This document shows positions 12,251 through 24,468 of a stretch of 64,000 bases of DNA, piece by piece. Position 1 is the first letter of the stretch. Each line of letters begins with the position of its first letter. A program made the position numbers and the translations under genes. Source of the DNA: Reticulitermes lucifugus (taxonomy: Eukaryota > Arthropoda > Insecta > Blattodea > Rhinotermitidae); the NCBI GenBank assembly GCA_026260175.1, contig JAKCWW010000001.1, forward strand, positions 22,783 through 86,782, given 5' to 3'. The notes under the pieces are model-generated. The model ran no database searches. It was given only the letters and a program-made list of their open reading frames with translations, and had not been told where the DNA came from.

Positions 12251-13839
12251 TGGACAGCAAGTATTCAATCACTGCAGTGATGAGACATGCAGGCTCACAA
12301 GTGATTCATTTATTTAAAACATATAATAATTTTTTCACAATTAAAATAAAATGCATTTATGTTACTAATTAGAGTATAATATTGATCACAAAAGTGTAGT
12401 ATTAAATGCACACTGTGACAAACATTGAAAAAACAGTGACGTTCTTACGTCTGTCTGGAATACGTTTTTCTTTTGTTAGTGACGACAACACGTAAAGAGA
12501 AGTCGACAAAAGGCTTGCACTGCTCAGCCATTTGTGGTGCGTTGTTTATTGTCTATATATACGTCATATGTGCTTGTATGTCGAACTGCTAAGTGAGGAT
12601 ACGAACTCCAGGTGGTAAAGGTTTTTGAAATGAATTAATTTGTAACGTAATATTTCAATATAGCAAAAAAAACATACGTAATTGTTTTAGAATGAAAATA
12701 TTACAGATTTCTTCAGGTCAGTTTGTCATCCGTCTCATAATAGTGAAATATGAGTATGAGGAGTTCAGGATCTGAAACACAAGAAAACATTATTATTATC
12801 TCGACCGAATACTGTCACTTTGGAATGAACTGTGTAAGTCAAGAGTCAGAATATGTTATAAGAATTCACGCCGACGCAAGTAGCTATATAGATGTGTGTT
12901 CCTGCTCATAAGCTGATAGGCGATCAGTATGACAGACACACTCCTCCGTGTATGGCAAGCGTTGCTACCTTACCTTGTGTACAGCAGCCTGCCGTACACC
13001 TTATCCTGAGACAAAGGATACAAACCTTGCTCTTTGAGATTTATTTTAGTGTTATCCTCCCATCTACGCATAGTCTGTCCATGTGATAGTTTTCTCTCTA
13101 AAGCCTTATAGATAGATAAATATATAGATAGATGTGTGGGTGGGTAGGTGAGTAGATGTATGGATAGATAGATAGATAGATAGATAGATGTATAGAGAGA
13201 TGATAGATAGATGTCACTCCTTACTGTAGCAAACATTTCCAAGGAGAGTGTTCCTAAAGGTCGCATTGATATCTGCACTGGCCGTTTTGTGCGCACCATG
13301 ATGATTATTATGGAGCTCTGAAATTTGATTGGTTCGTTGTACCAGTCACACGAATACGCAGCCTCCCCGACCATGTCGCTCTGAAAAGAGTTTCATGGCA
13401 CAGTAACACATATTGAAACTTTACTGTAACAGGGAGTAGAATAAATGAGTGCCTCTTAAAGGGTATGTGATCTCAGAAATTAATTTACATTTAATCACAC
13501 CGAACCGTATTGAAATAAACGACCAATATATTTACGGTAATGCAGAATATTCCTCGATTATTCTGCTATTCTGTAGCTGGTGATTAAGTCTGATGCTCGA
13601 ATGCAAGCCGAAATTTACTTGCACATTCACGCCGCTGTACCTTTCGATCCCAACACTCGCGCCCATTTTCTTTGATTTATTTCTATATTATGCTATTTGA
13701 CCATATATTATTGTATTAACTCGCACTGTGGGGCAGATTCCTTATCGACAAACTTACCAGCTAAGCTCGTCAGTACATTCTTCGCCTTTTACAGTACCCA
13801 AAGCTGTACTGCCTTGTTCAAAAGAGCGCACTGCTGCCT
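12251..13839. other. No recognised gene
   Basis: Apart from the GATA tract, no feature. Confidence 0.45.
13110..13214 (+). repeat. GATA microsatellite
   Basis: Imperfect (GATA)n with GTGGGTGG and TAGAGAGAT interruptions. Confidence 0.9.
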
Positions 13840-15250
13840 CTCTCCTGATCCACTACATTGTAGTCCAACAGACTGTTCTTTAACATCCTTTTTAATATTG
13901 TACTATTATCTACGATTATGTCTCCTGATTGTCCTTTCCTCTTCAATTTTAGAGACTCAAATTCTATATCGACGTGTTACTTCTGTCCCTACTAAGAATG
14001 TTAGAGCAGTATTAGAATTAATTAAGCTTTTCCTTACATAATTATCTCAGTTCCGTCTTGCCTTATATCTCTTAGTTTCCAAATATCTTTCTTAGAAGTG
14101 TGTTCTCAGACATTCTCAATTCTTGTTCTTCTTTTGAGTAACAGTTACGAAACTAGAGCAATAATTATTAATGTAACGCAACAACAAACAGTGTCGACAT
14201 AAGCAAATAAGGAACAGTTTTTGAACAGTACCCGTGTTAGGCGAAAAAGAATGCAGAATTATAAAACGCGATCTTTTGCAGTTTTGATGATGCGTGTGTA
14301 ATACCACGCCAAATGGTCAGCGTTAGACTTGTTCTTGTTCTTTTAATTGTCCTTCCTTCAGGACGAAGACCTGTCTGCGCCACTATATGATGTGAACATC
14401 TTCGTAACTAACCGCAAGGAGGATATAGTTGTCCTGCAGGCAAATAATGCATGACGTTTTTCGGAGCCGATGAACTTTACAAACACCTTAAGTTTGATTC
14501 TATTCTAGGCCACTGGAACTCGTTCTTAAATCCTATATTGTATTTCTCTAGATACGTTTCAACATAATTATCCAATCTACAGTTATTCCTTTCAAACTGT
14601 TCTCTAAGTTTTCGAAATAAATTATGAGTCTTCCTAAAGTGGTACTGTTGGAGACGACAAGCCGTAGTCTGGCGAGACCTTACCCTGAAGACTGAGTCGG
14701 TTTTCGTAGTATTTCTCCGAAACGTTGATACCCACGTGCCAGGCTTCAAGTTGTCATGTCACAGAAGTTTACAACATGAAACTTCACCGCCGTTAAAAAT
14801 TTAATTATCATTCATAATGGATTTCTGACTCTCCTGCACATGGTAGCAAACGTCATATATCTTTCCAATATCACGCTTCTTTTCTTAGTAACATGTAACC
14901 ATAATATGTTAATTATAATAATTAAGGGTACCTTCATTAAGTAAGATATGCTGTTACTGCTGGTGATTATGTAGGTTGTTCTGTTGGTGGTAACACTTGA
15001 GCTTCAATTCAGCAGCGTATTTACAGCATTTTTACGCGTAGTATGAAGCGTAATACATGATTAGATCCAATAAAATATGATTTGGATTGTTTTAGCTTAG
15101 GTATAAAATTGGTTTGAATATTGATTGTAGTTAATTTTTGTATCGTTTGGAATCCCTCGCGGAAATCTGTAATACTGTACAACACCGCCCATAATTCAAC
15201 ACAGTAATTGAGTCTTCAGTCACCTGTGTTTTAAGACCAGTGGCCAGCCA
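13840..15250. repeat. Duplicated block, copy 1
   Basis: Collinear but diverged with 37525-40090. Shared landmarks include AAATTCTATATCGACGTGTTAC, GATGCGTGTGTAATACCACGCC, ACATGAAACTTCACCGCCGT, CATTCATAATGGATTTCTGA and CTTAGTAACATGTAACC. No gene was recognised in it. It contains a hammerhead-like motif at 14681-14732. Confidence 0.75.
14681..14732 (+). ncRNA. Hammerhead-like motif of the CGAAACGTTG class, inside a duplicated block
   Basis: CTGAAGA at 14685-14691 is followed about 27 bases later by GAAACGTTG. Stem II pairing is weak. The copy in the second block (39284-39316) has CTGAAGA but GGAATATTAG where GAAACGTTG would be, so it has decayed. Confidence 0.35.
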
Positions 15251-15467
15251 GCAAATGATTCCCGTCTCCACCATGAGATAAAGGACATATCCTGCAGAAT
15301 GTGCAAAATCTGTTGCTTTTGTAGCGCTCTGAAAAAATTAACGTATATATTATGCAAGTGTGAGTTGCGCAGATGAATGGTTCATGCAGTATACAAATGT
15401 GATCAGACTAATTGAAGAAACGTTTGTTCTAGAACCTGAGAATGCCAATTAATGTGAACATGTATAT

Positions 15468-15722
15468 TTGTGGTCACATTTTGCGTAGGAACTGCTTTCT
15501 AAAACACGCTATTGAAGGAAAGATAGGGGGAAGGTTAGAAGTGACGGGAAGACAAGGAACAAGACGTAAGCAGCTACTGGATGACTTTAAGGAAAATGGA
15601 GGATACTGGGAATTGAAAGAGGAAGCACTAGATCACACTCTGTGGAGAACTCGCTTTGGAAGAAGCAATGGACCTGTCGTAAGACAGACTACAGCATGAA
15701 TTAATGAATGAGTGAATGAATG
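15468..15722 (+). mobile_element. 5'-truncated LINE, 3' end of the reverse-transcriptase ORF
   Basis: The frame reads GHILRRNCFLKHAIEGKIGG, later RRKQLLDDFKENGGYWELKE and RTRFGRSNGPVVRQTTA, then stop. This tail follows the reverse transcriptase domain in a LINE family common in insects. It ends in an imperfect ATGA/GAAT-type repeat (to 15722), as expected for target-primed insertion of an element with a microsatellite 3' tail. The endonuclease and catalytic domains are absent. Confidence 0.75.
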
Positions 15723-16885
15723 GATATTTGTGACAAATAGTAGAATTTTGTTTGGCAATGTAATAATTTTCTAAATAATATCAGTGAGGTAAATATGACA
15801 GTAATGCTATACCAGCGGAATTGGTATTCCGTCTTCTTCTTATAATTTTTTTCATTATTATAAAAATTAACAATGTTTTGATTCGAAAAACTAAGTCATA
15901 ATTTTGGTCTTCAGAATTGTGGCAGTCTTTACAGATTCTGAGTTAAATGATTTAGTCGTTCTCTGGCAGGAGAAGATTGCCGGAATGAAATCGTAGTAGG
16001 TGTTCAGGAAGAATTCGTAAATAATTTTTACTGAAGATTTCCGGTCCTCCAAAACTTGTGTTATTAATGTCACATTAACACTATCAATTTATACTAATAC
16101 AATCATAAAACTTTAATAATAACAATAATAATAACAAAATAATTGACAGCCTTCTGTTGTTTCCTCCAAAATTTAGCAAGCAAATTAAATTATAGCATGC
16201 AATATTGCTTCCATATTTCAAGATCATCCATTCAGCAAATTATTTGTACTAAGTACAGGAACTTAAAAGTTATGAAGCTTGAATGGCTTTTAGTGATATA
16301 ATGTTCGTACCAAATTTCGTGAAAATCGGTTTAGTGAATCAAACGTTGAAGGGAAAACATGCACAGGCAATATGACTATAAGCCTACTTGTTTTCCTTGA
16401 CGGAGGGAAGTCGGCTGCGACCGGTACTACATGATATCTCATTTGAGTCGCTTGTGTACGTGTGTTAGGAAATGTGTTTGGAACTTACTGTCAAACTGTA
16501 ACCCATTACACCGATCAGGATTCCCGCGGAGAGAATCTGCCAGAACATGAGCGGGCTGAGAAGTCGGTTAAGCAGACTGGCGTTCCTGAAACGACAGACG
16601 TACCGGTGTATCCACTGCATCGCGTACTGCGTATCATGATTCAAAATTACGTGGAAATGCAGGCACACTCACACGTTTGATCGTCTGTTCTGATGACAGT
16701 CCTGAGCTTCAGTTGCTAGTTAATGGGTTATTTAACAACGCAATGCATCATATACAATGCCACACAAGGAAAGAACTGTTGATATTTCAACGTTATTTTA
16801 TTAGTAGTAATGAACACCACTGTGTTGCAGGCAAGATGATGATGATGATGATAATAATTCAATATAATTATAATATATATATAGA

Positions 16886-16930
16886 TACCCTTGATGATGG
16901 TCATTTGGTGACTGAAACATATGTAGGGTA
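16886..16930 (+). ncRNA. Hammerhead ribozyme-like motif with one core change
   Basis: Stem I TACCC/GGGTA is perfect over five bases. The core is TTGATGA (first C replaced by T), stem II is GGTCA/TGACT around TTTGG, then GAAA, stem III CATATG closed by A-U, and TA at the cleavage position. Apart from the core C the fold is complete. Confidence 0.6.
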
Positions 16931-17119
16931 ATTTTAAGTGATAATTTACTTCAATAGTGCAGTTGTTTTTTGATAAGTGTTTTTCATTACCATAATGCAC
17001 GGTGAACAAAAAGTAAAGTTGAATAATAATTCAATTTAATTCTCATTTATTAAATAATATTAATAATAATAATAATAGTAATAGGGGAACCAGACTGAGT
17101 TGGTTGCATCTTACTTAAT

Positions 17120-17290
17120 CATTTAACCAGCGAGAATTCGACGTTACTGCGGGGTTGGAGTCGCGGTAAAGCCCCGAACAGTTCAACTGATTTACCTCCA
17201 AGAATAAGCATCTTGCCTGGAAGGCATAAAATTAACGAAAAAAAAACCATTTTCTCTGCAAGTGCAAAATCGTTGCCTATAATAACGAAC
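17120..17290 (+). repeat. Dispersed repeat shared with 12080-12250
   Basis: CCAGCGAGAATTCGACGTTA, CTGCGGGGTTGGAGTCGCGG and GTTCAACTGATTTACC are the conserved blocks. The minus strand gives LFGALPRLQPRSNV, which may be a relic of a retroelement frame; this is uncertain. Confidence 0.5.
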
Positions 17291-19404
17291 TTAGTTAAAG
17301 TTACTAATCTCAGACTATTCACAGTTTCTGGAAAAGCAGCTACGTAGTACTAACGTCAGACAGGTGCTAAATTTAATAAAGAAGAATACTCAAAAAGTGG
17401 CGCTGTAATCTATAATGCTTTCTGGGAAAGGAGGCTCTTCAATATCGAATCAAGCATTACTTTCTCAGATATTATTGCTGCAGTCTTCTGTTGCTATTGA
17501 TAACTGCCATACTCCTGACTACTAACATGCATGAATACGGATTTGCAGAAATTAGCCTTTTGTATATAATGATAATATTATATAATTTTTTATGCATGTT
17601 TCGTGATTTCTTATGTTCTAATTTATTATTAAACCTTATTGGTCCAATGTCGAGTTAAACTCGACAGCTCTTTCTATTTTACCAGGTCCAAACTCAGATC
17701 GACATGTTATTGTACAGTGTTTTATGTTGGGTTTCCCTAAGCAACTGTCATTTAGTGGGTGCTTTTGAACTTCGAGAATTAGAGATTTCCTGGAAGCTTA
17801 ATTTGGACCAGACTGCTGGAATTCACAAGAATAATTTGGACTGCAAAGACGTAAGTATTTCTCTGCTATCTCCATCTTATAAGTCGTTCCGTAAACCCCA
17901 CTTTTAAACACTGACAAAGAGCCCGGTTAGCACGGTTATTTCGCAGATAAAAGACCTTGTAAATTTAGACCAGACGAACTAACGCCTACAGGCAAGACAT
18001 CTCGCGTGGACGATGAGAAGTGTCAGCTCTTTTGCAGTTTGTGTGCATAAAGGGATTGCGTTGTTTTTTGTAGGACACTTTCCTCTTCTTAAGCGTGGGT
18101 CCCGTTTCTGTTACTTTTCATGGCGAATCTTCCTCCACATTACATGTTTTGAACGATCTGTCGCCATACAGAATCTCTACATGATGTCTGGAATGACCCG
18201 AATTTCTTTCCCATGTCAGTATTTCATACGACTGCCATGCCCACAACATCATGACAGAGCACTGGCAAGGTATCGAGACGAACAATAGCATGGCATTCAT
18301 ATCGAGGCTTGTCTGGAGTATTGACGTTTATAATTCAGTATGGGGACAGACATGCACAGACAGCATACTCCACATTGCACAGCCAATCTTTAGAAAGTGG
18401 AGTTTACTAAGGCTGTTATTAATAACTCGTTATGAAAACATCGACTGGAAATGGAAGAGATGTATATTGCAAATTATATTTTTTTTATCTTGGTTACTGG
18501 GCTGTGTTGGCTGTGGTGGTAAGTAGAAAGAGCCTGCCACATCCATCTTCACCATACAGTCGCTAATACTGTGAAGAAGTAGGGACCACTTTCTTCCGAA
18601 ACGTCAATAAACAACGTCCTCACATTTCACGATCCTGTATTCTTTATTAATTCCAGTTTTATTCGTTCTTTCCAGTACACATCCGTGTAATTTGAAGACG
18701 TTTGGGAACGCAGAAAACATATTGTAAGCCTAGAGTTAGGGTCGGCAGATAGCGAATGTTTTTTGAAAGTTTTCTATTTGTGCTTACAGACGTGCCTCAA
18801 CCCGTCACCATTGCCTATTTTTATTCTGAATTTTTGCCGACATTCGCCCTCAAGCTTCGGCCGTATACTGTAGAATATTGCGTATTGTGTAGCACACAGC
18901 TTTACTTACATGAGAAGTTTCTGGTGATATTGGATACATCGATTCAGGTACTTTTGCATATCTTTGTGGAATCTCTCTACGGAGTCTTTTTCCAAGTTTT
19001 CGTCTTCTGAATCAGTAACACTGACATTGAAATTAATTTCTTCACTGAAGTCATGTCTCTGCGTTTTAAATCTGTAAACAACGAACAATTTTGGCACTTT
19101 CATGGAAATCACGAGACAGTCCTTTTAAGACACTGGTGCAGCTCGAAAATTTTTTGCGCTTGATACGTTGAGCGAATTTAACAAATTTCCGAAACCTCTC
19201 AACACCAAACTCATGGCTTTACAAATAGAGGGCATGTGCGTTACCATGTAAAGATATATGGAGCCGGTATTTTTAAATTAAGAAAGCATTTGAAAGTGTT
19301 AAAAAGAGTGAGACTTAGTGCAAATTATTTATTTTTGTTCGTTAGTATGTTGTTTGTAGGAGACATTTAGTTATTAATGGGTGCCTAATATTTAATTGAA
19401 AATA

Positions 19405-19811
19405 CAGTGTACTCTGAATTGTCCTAGATAGTGTTGGGGAGGGGGTACAAGCATAATTGAGAAACAAGGATAATCAAAAACATATACTTACTTCAGACGC
19501 GAACAAAAAATAAAACTAATATAGTTATTATATACATAATACACGTACATACATACCTTACGCTTGTTGTTTATGTAAATAGTCCGTGATTTGTGTTTGC
19601 CTTCGGGATTCCCTAATAATAATTAAAAAATAAGTCTAATTTATTTGTTATGTAGGATGCATAATACGCACGAAAGATCCTGATTGCTGTATTGAGGATT
19701 TTGTTCCAGGATTTGGCGTTAAATCGCGTTATTTCCCACCTTCTTTACTGCTCATTAGCAACTTCCAGTCGTGCACGGATAATACGCGCACGGATAGTTG
19801 AGAGTACACTG
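19405..19811. mobile_element. pogo/Tigger-like MITE
   Basis: The left end CAGTGTACTCTGAATTGTCC and the complement of the right end, CAGTGTACTCTCAACTATCC, agree at nearly all positions. Both ends are flanked by TA. The 407-base interior has GATAATACGCGCACGGATA-type sequence and no protein. Ends of this form are typical of pogo/Tigger non-autonomous elements. Confidence 0.7.
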
Positions 19812-20959
19812 TACGTTGTAACTTACTTTCAGTTTAGTTTTTGAGTTTACTGCACGTGTAATTTTATTCTTAATGTGATGTGTATTTTAAATGTTGCATG
19901 CAGTGGTTTTAGTTATAGGTGTGGATTTCTTAGAAAAATGGAAGTACGTTACCTGTTTCGTCGTATAGGGCAATAAGGGAGTCTTATTTGTTTTCAGAAT
20001 TGTCGTCATTATTTCAGTGAAAGACGTTTATTCAGATATTTCCGTCTAAGCTAGAAACTGTTGATATCTGGAACATTTTTGCTTAATATTTAAGTAAGCC
20101 ACAAAGGAGTTCAGTATTTTGCAAAAGCTTCTTGTTCCTAATTACCACACAAACCGCATTTCACGAAACTATTAACTTTGGAGATGGAAAAAGTATTGTG
20201 CAATAAATTCAGTTTTAATTTGATGATATGCCATTTGTGCTGTAATCACTGTCGTGCCGTTTCTCTCTGTTTACATGTTTTTCTCTCTCTCCTACAGACG
20301 CGCCAGCCACTTCGACTTCCCTGTTGTCTTTCCATCTTTTCCAATTTGTATATAATGTTGCTTGACAATTCATTTGTGTTGTGTGGATCTTTGAGGCCTG
20401 CATTTTTATCTCATTGTGACATTGCTTGCCTTTCGACTTGTGGGATGCTGAGAATATCTTGCAGTATTTTGGAAGCGGCTTGATGTGTTTACTTTAATGC
20501 CATTAGCTTCAGCTATTTCTCCAACAGACAGTCGGAAAATGCTTTAAACCTCGTACAGGTAATGTTAAAAAACCTCAAACGTTCCCCACAGCAATGGGTT
20601 TTGGCTGAGAGGAATTGTTTTCAGCAAAACAAAGGCAAATATTTTCGTATGGCTGATGGACCAGAAAAAAACTGGATCCAGCTGAATAATTCCAGCTTCT
20701 TTGAAGCCATTAAGCGCTTCTTCGACACGCAGCTGCCATGAACGCGGTTCAATTCCCTTTATCAACTTTGCTCTAGACGACAATGCGTCCTGTGTACAAC
20801 CGATACTGTTTGCTGCCTTCATCCGAATAATATAGGTTCAAAGCAGCTTTTAAGGAAACGTCAAGTGGTTGAAACCTACGGGAAGTGTGTAGTAAAGAGC
20901 ACAAAAAAGACATCGCAATTTTTAGGCACGTTCGCAATGTTGCGAAAAGCGACTATTAG

Positions 20960-21560
20960 CTTCATCATGTCTGTCCGTCTGTCTCTCTGTCCTTCCGAAA
21001 GGAACAACTCGGCTCCCACTGGACGGATTTTCATGAAACTTGATATTTGAGTATTTTTCGAAAATCTGTCGAGAAAATTAAAGTTTTGTTAAAATATGAC
21101 AAGAATAACGGCTACTTTTATGAAGACCTAAGTACATTTATGATATCTCGCTCACTTAGAATGAGAAATGTTTCAGACAAAAGTTGTAGAGAATCGAAAA
21201 ACACTTTTATGTTCAATGATTTTTTCTCGAATATCGTGTTGTTTAGGAGATAATGTGGAAAAATATGGTAAAACCAGACAGGCCACAGATAATAAAATAT
21301 GGCGCATACGCATTGCATGCTGGATAACTAAGGCTACAGACACACACTCAGAATATGTAATACTTATTGTTTTTCCACGACGACAACGATTATGCGAAGG
21401 CACCTCAATGTTACGTTTATACGTACGTTGCCTGTCTTGTTACATAACAGTTGAATCAGTTCCAAGCTCTTGGTCCGGCTGTTCACAAGCGAAACGTCAT
21501 GTTTGCTTTATATTGGTTTCAAATTTCATTAAAATAGGGGAACATTTGGGAAGTATTTCC
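20960..21560 (+). repeat. Probable dispersed repeat (CTGTCCGTCTGTCT type)
   Basis: CTGTCCGTCTGTCTCTCTGT, GGAACAACTCGGCTCCCACT and GGATTTTCATGAAACTTGAT are a motif string I associate with interspersed repeats of insects. A cognate CAAATTTCGTGAAAATCGG string is at 16310. Boundaries are not visible. Confidence 0.35.
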
Positions 21561-22793
21561 TCTTAAATCTAAGTCCTCTGATGATACTCCACTGCTGAAC
21601 CCAGTGGTACATTGTGCTTAGAGAATTTTATTCCGTCTTACTCGATGAAATGTAACTAATTTAGCATTTCCTTCACAACTCTGCAGTTACCAGAACTCCC
21701 GTCTTTGAATTTTGACTTTTCTCTTTGCGTCCAGAAATTTAGCTTGTTTGTTCAGTAGTATAGACATTGTGGATATTTTTTGGAATCAAGTTGGATTTGT
21801 TATACAAAGCAATTTAAGAATCGGAAAAAATGTTTGGTACTGTTGGTTTGCACTCTGATGTGTGAACAGGTGTGCTGAGTGAATGCCGACGCAGTTCTGA
21901 GTGCCTCTTGAGGCATGCACAGAACCAGGCTTTACAATTATTATTTTTGTTTATTTCATTGTGGGATGTTTTATACCTCGTGACAAAGTAAAATTGACTC
22001 CTCTACGCTCATTCAGCTCGTGCCCAGGTTTTATTTCAGAGGAATTTGTTCAGATGTTCTGCGGTCAAGTAAGATTGCTACAAAAACATCTCATTCTGTT
22101 TGCCCTATCACGTGGGATCCCAACTTAAGCAGCAGCCTCTTTCTTTATTAAACATGGCTTCAAGCTAAAACCACCAAATCTACAGGAATTAAGACAAAAT
22201 ACAGCCTAAGAAATTATTTATATAAAGTTACTTTTCTTTGGAATTTTCAGTTTGTTACCGAACACGTATAATCGACTCAAACTTATAGGATATACCACAA
22301 AATGTAGCTTATATTTTTCCCAACCAAACACACACGAAATTTAGGTTTCACGCATGTATTGGATCCGCACACCGCTAGCCTTCCTCGTCCTGAAAAGTGC
22401 ATGGGCAATTTACATTTGTGTAGTATTTCACATGGAAAGGCAAACTGCCGGAAAGATATTTCATCCAAGCACCCTCTTTTGCCCACCTCTCGATTACAAC
22501 AGCAATAAATAATTTTTATTATTACTTGGTACCTTAGATAAGTAACAAAACATTTCGCTTTAACCTTTTTGTTCTGAAATCCTTAGAGTTCTTGTCGAAA
22601 GAGTTATTCTGCAAACTATGGGTTGGACAGACGCCATTGAGATAATCAACAGCACCTAGAAATAAAGATTAAAATAAGAAACACGTATCATTGATTTCAT
22701 ACAGAGGCAGTTTTGTGTCACTGTGATAATAAACTATATCTTATTCCAGATTTCAATTTCTCTTACCGTTGAATATGAAGATTCGAGTCTTCT

Positions 22794-22980
22794 GGGGTGT
22801 TACGCTGTGTCGCTGGCCCAGCAGTTTTCGACGTTCCGAAGTAATGTAATGGCTTCTTCAGGGCCAAAGAGTCCAAGAAGAATGTCTTGCTGCGTGACTC
22901 TTAAGATGAAGGCACTATGATCCTTCGGAAGGCTGCGATCTTCTCGCCCAACAACACAGCGTCACACCCCAGAAGACTTG
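22794..22980. mobile_element. Foldback element with GAGTCTTCTGGGGTGT ends
   Basis: Left CGAGTCTTCTGGGGTGTTAC and right ACACCCCAGAAGACTTG are complementary, and the inner GCTGTGT/ACACAGC and TGGCCCA/GCCCAAC blocks continue the inverted repeat. Each arm has a decayed hammerhead-like trace (CTGAAGAAGCC...CTTCGGAACGTCG in the left arm on the minus strand; TCCTTCGGAAGG in the right arm). The ends resemble those at 8781 and 32995 at several positions. Confidence 0.65.
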
Positions 22981-22984
22981 CATA

Positions 22985-24460
22985 TACATCCTACTCATTG
23001 GTTGGTATTACCTGAGTTTTATTGTTGTTCATCTTTACTTGAGTTCATAGCGTTATTCATTCCGTGCAATTAGATTATATTTCTTATTTATAAAACCAAC
23101 ATTTGCACATACTGTATACACAGTAGCTCCATTTCTTATTTCATCCTACATGTTTCGGCAGCCGACCGCCATCATCAGGGAGTATATACACCACTATATT
23201 TAAGACATAATAAAATATATTTTACAATAGTAGTATACTTGTATCTTAGTTATCTCCGCGGCTATATTCATAGGGTGTAAAATACAATAAAATAATGTAT
23301 GCGTAGTTAAAGTTCTGTGTGCTTGAAGTACTGTTGTAGGTGTCGCAGTGGCACGCAAATTTGTAGTCTTTTTCCTCATCCGTAATGGATGTTGTTCCTG
23401 CATTACCTGAAGTAGTGTTCTGTGTAGGAGGTGACTTACCGTATGTGCATATGTTAATTTTATAAATAAGAAATATTCACCTGGAACATCTGTTATCACT
23501 ACAATAACTTCTTATATGTTTCACTCACTGTCGAAATTTTCTTTGCGTCCAAAGTTGATTTACGTTCATTGTTGTGCACGTATTTGTATATCTACACTGA
23601 GTGATTAGTGACAGTGATACAATTTGACAAGGTTATTGCAGTAAGGTAGAAAATTTAGTTTATTATAGCCGAACAGTGCCATCCTGTTGCGATGACTCTA
23701 GTAAAGTGCCTGGTGCACTGCCGTCGAAGCCAGAACACAAGGTTTGCCGCTGTTGGTTCGACACAGAAGAAGTCACTTTCGACGTTAGACAGAGAATGCC
23801 TTCAAACACCTTCCACAACGAATTATATCCAGCATGCATAAAGCTCTCGAAAATTTGCAAATTAAAGTCGACTAATTAATACATCAACCAACGTACGCAC
23901 TTAATAAAAAAACATTTTGTATTTTGTTAAGTGATTGTGTTGGTTGATGTATTAATTATAAGAATATGCACGGTATGAATAACAAAAAATGAACTCGACT
24001 AATTTAGTCGGCTGTTACCACACACTCTGCGGTACGTAAAGCCGCGAGAGTGTCTTGTTCAAATACGATTGACCCTCGGCCATGCCGAATGTCTCAATTT
24101 CTCAGAAAACCGGTATTCGACTTTTGAAAACGCTTAACATCTTGAGACGAAACCGATGTTGTTAACGTGTTTACCCCAGCTTCCAGTGTTCTAAGAAGGA
24201 GGATCTTTGTAGAATTCGTACATGCCGACACCTTTATTTACCACCTTTCTGATTCAGAAATGCATAATTTTATATAAGAGTACTACTAGTGAGTATGACT
24301 GTCAAAGGTGTAATTTATGTGAAAGACGTGGAGTGACTAGTCTGACGTTTGAATCCAAGACTTCGGGCTGACATATTTCTTTAAATGGGCAACTTATGAG
24401 GGAATAGATGTATCTTATATGTAATAAAATACCGTATATATGTACACACTCATAATTTAC
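22985..24460. other. Expected intron and 3' exons of the odorant receptor, not identified
   Basis: The C-terminal exons of the receptor should lie here or further left on the minus strand. I saw no frame with the family's final helices. The direct/inverted phrase TTAATACATCAACCAACG / GTTGGTTGATGTATTAA at 23875-23955 forms a hairpin of about 20 bp. Confidence 0.4.
23141..23184 (-). ncRNA. Hammerhead ribozyme-like motif, complete core
   Basis: On the minus strand, TCC of stem I is followed by CTGATGA (23172-23178), a five-pair stem II GGCGG-TCGG-CTGCC, GAAA (23153-23156), stem III C-A-T-G inside the A-U pair, TA, and GGA of stem I. Every invariant base of the type I hammerhead is present. Stem I is short next to the core, but CTCC/GGAG and GTGTATA/TATACAC stretches further out could lengthen it. 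It stands alone, not in a visible foldback. Confidence 0.68.
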
Positions 24461-24468
24461 GTACTTAC
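24461..24468 (-). other. Splice donor of the odorant receptor exon
   Basis: On the minus strand the exon ends ...TTCCGTA and is followed by GTAAGTAC, a near-perfect U1 match. The paralogous exon at 40201-40423 ends at a GTAAGT at about the same place in the protein, which supports the choice. A GT three bases earlier would give the same phase. Confidence 0.75.

Larger units (their letters stand above)
15723..19404. other. No recognised gene
   Basis: AT-rich, with short (GAT)n and (AAT)n runs at 16836 and 17045. A degenerate GTGAAGAAGTAGGGA ... TTCCGAAACGTC motif lies at 18570-18607. Confidence 0.45.

Noticed and set aside
12970-13374. 134-codon frame with YLSIYLSI repeats
   Set aside because: Translation of the GATA microsatellite.
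13697-14041. 114-codon frame in the duplicated block
   Set aside because: The frame is not kept in the second copy at 37.5 kb, so it is not under coding constraint.
24302-24468. Coding continuation of the receptor exon
   Set aside because: It follows a consensus donor and its translation does not resemble odorant receptors, so it is read as intron.
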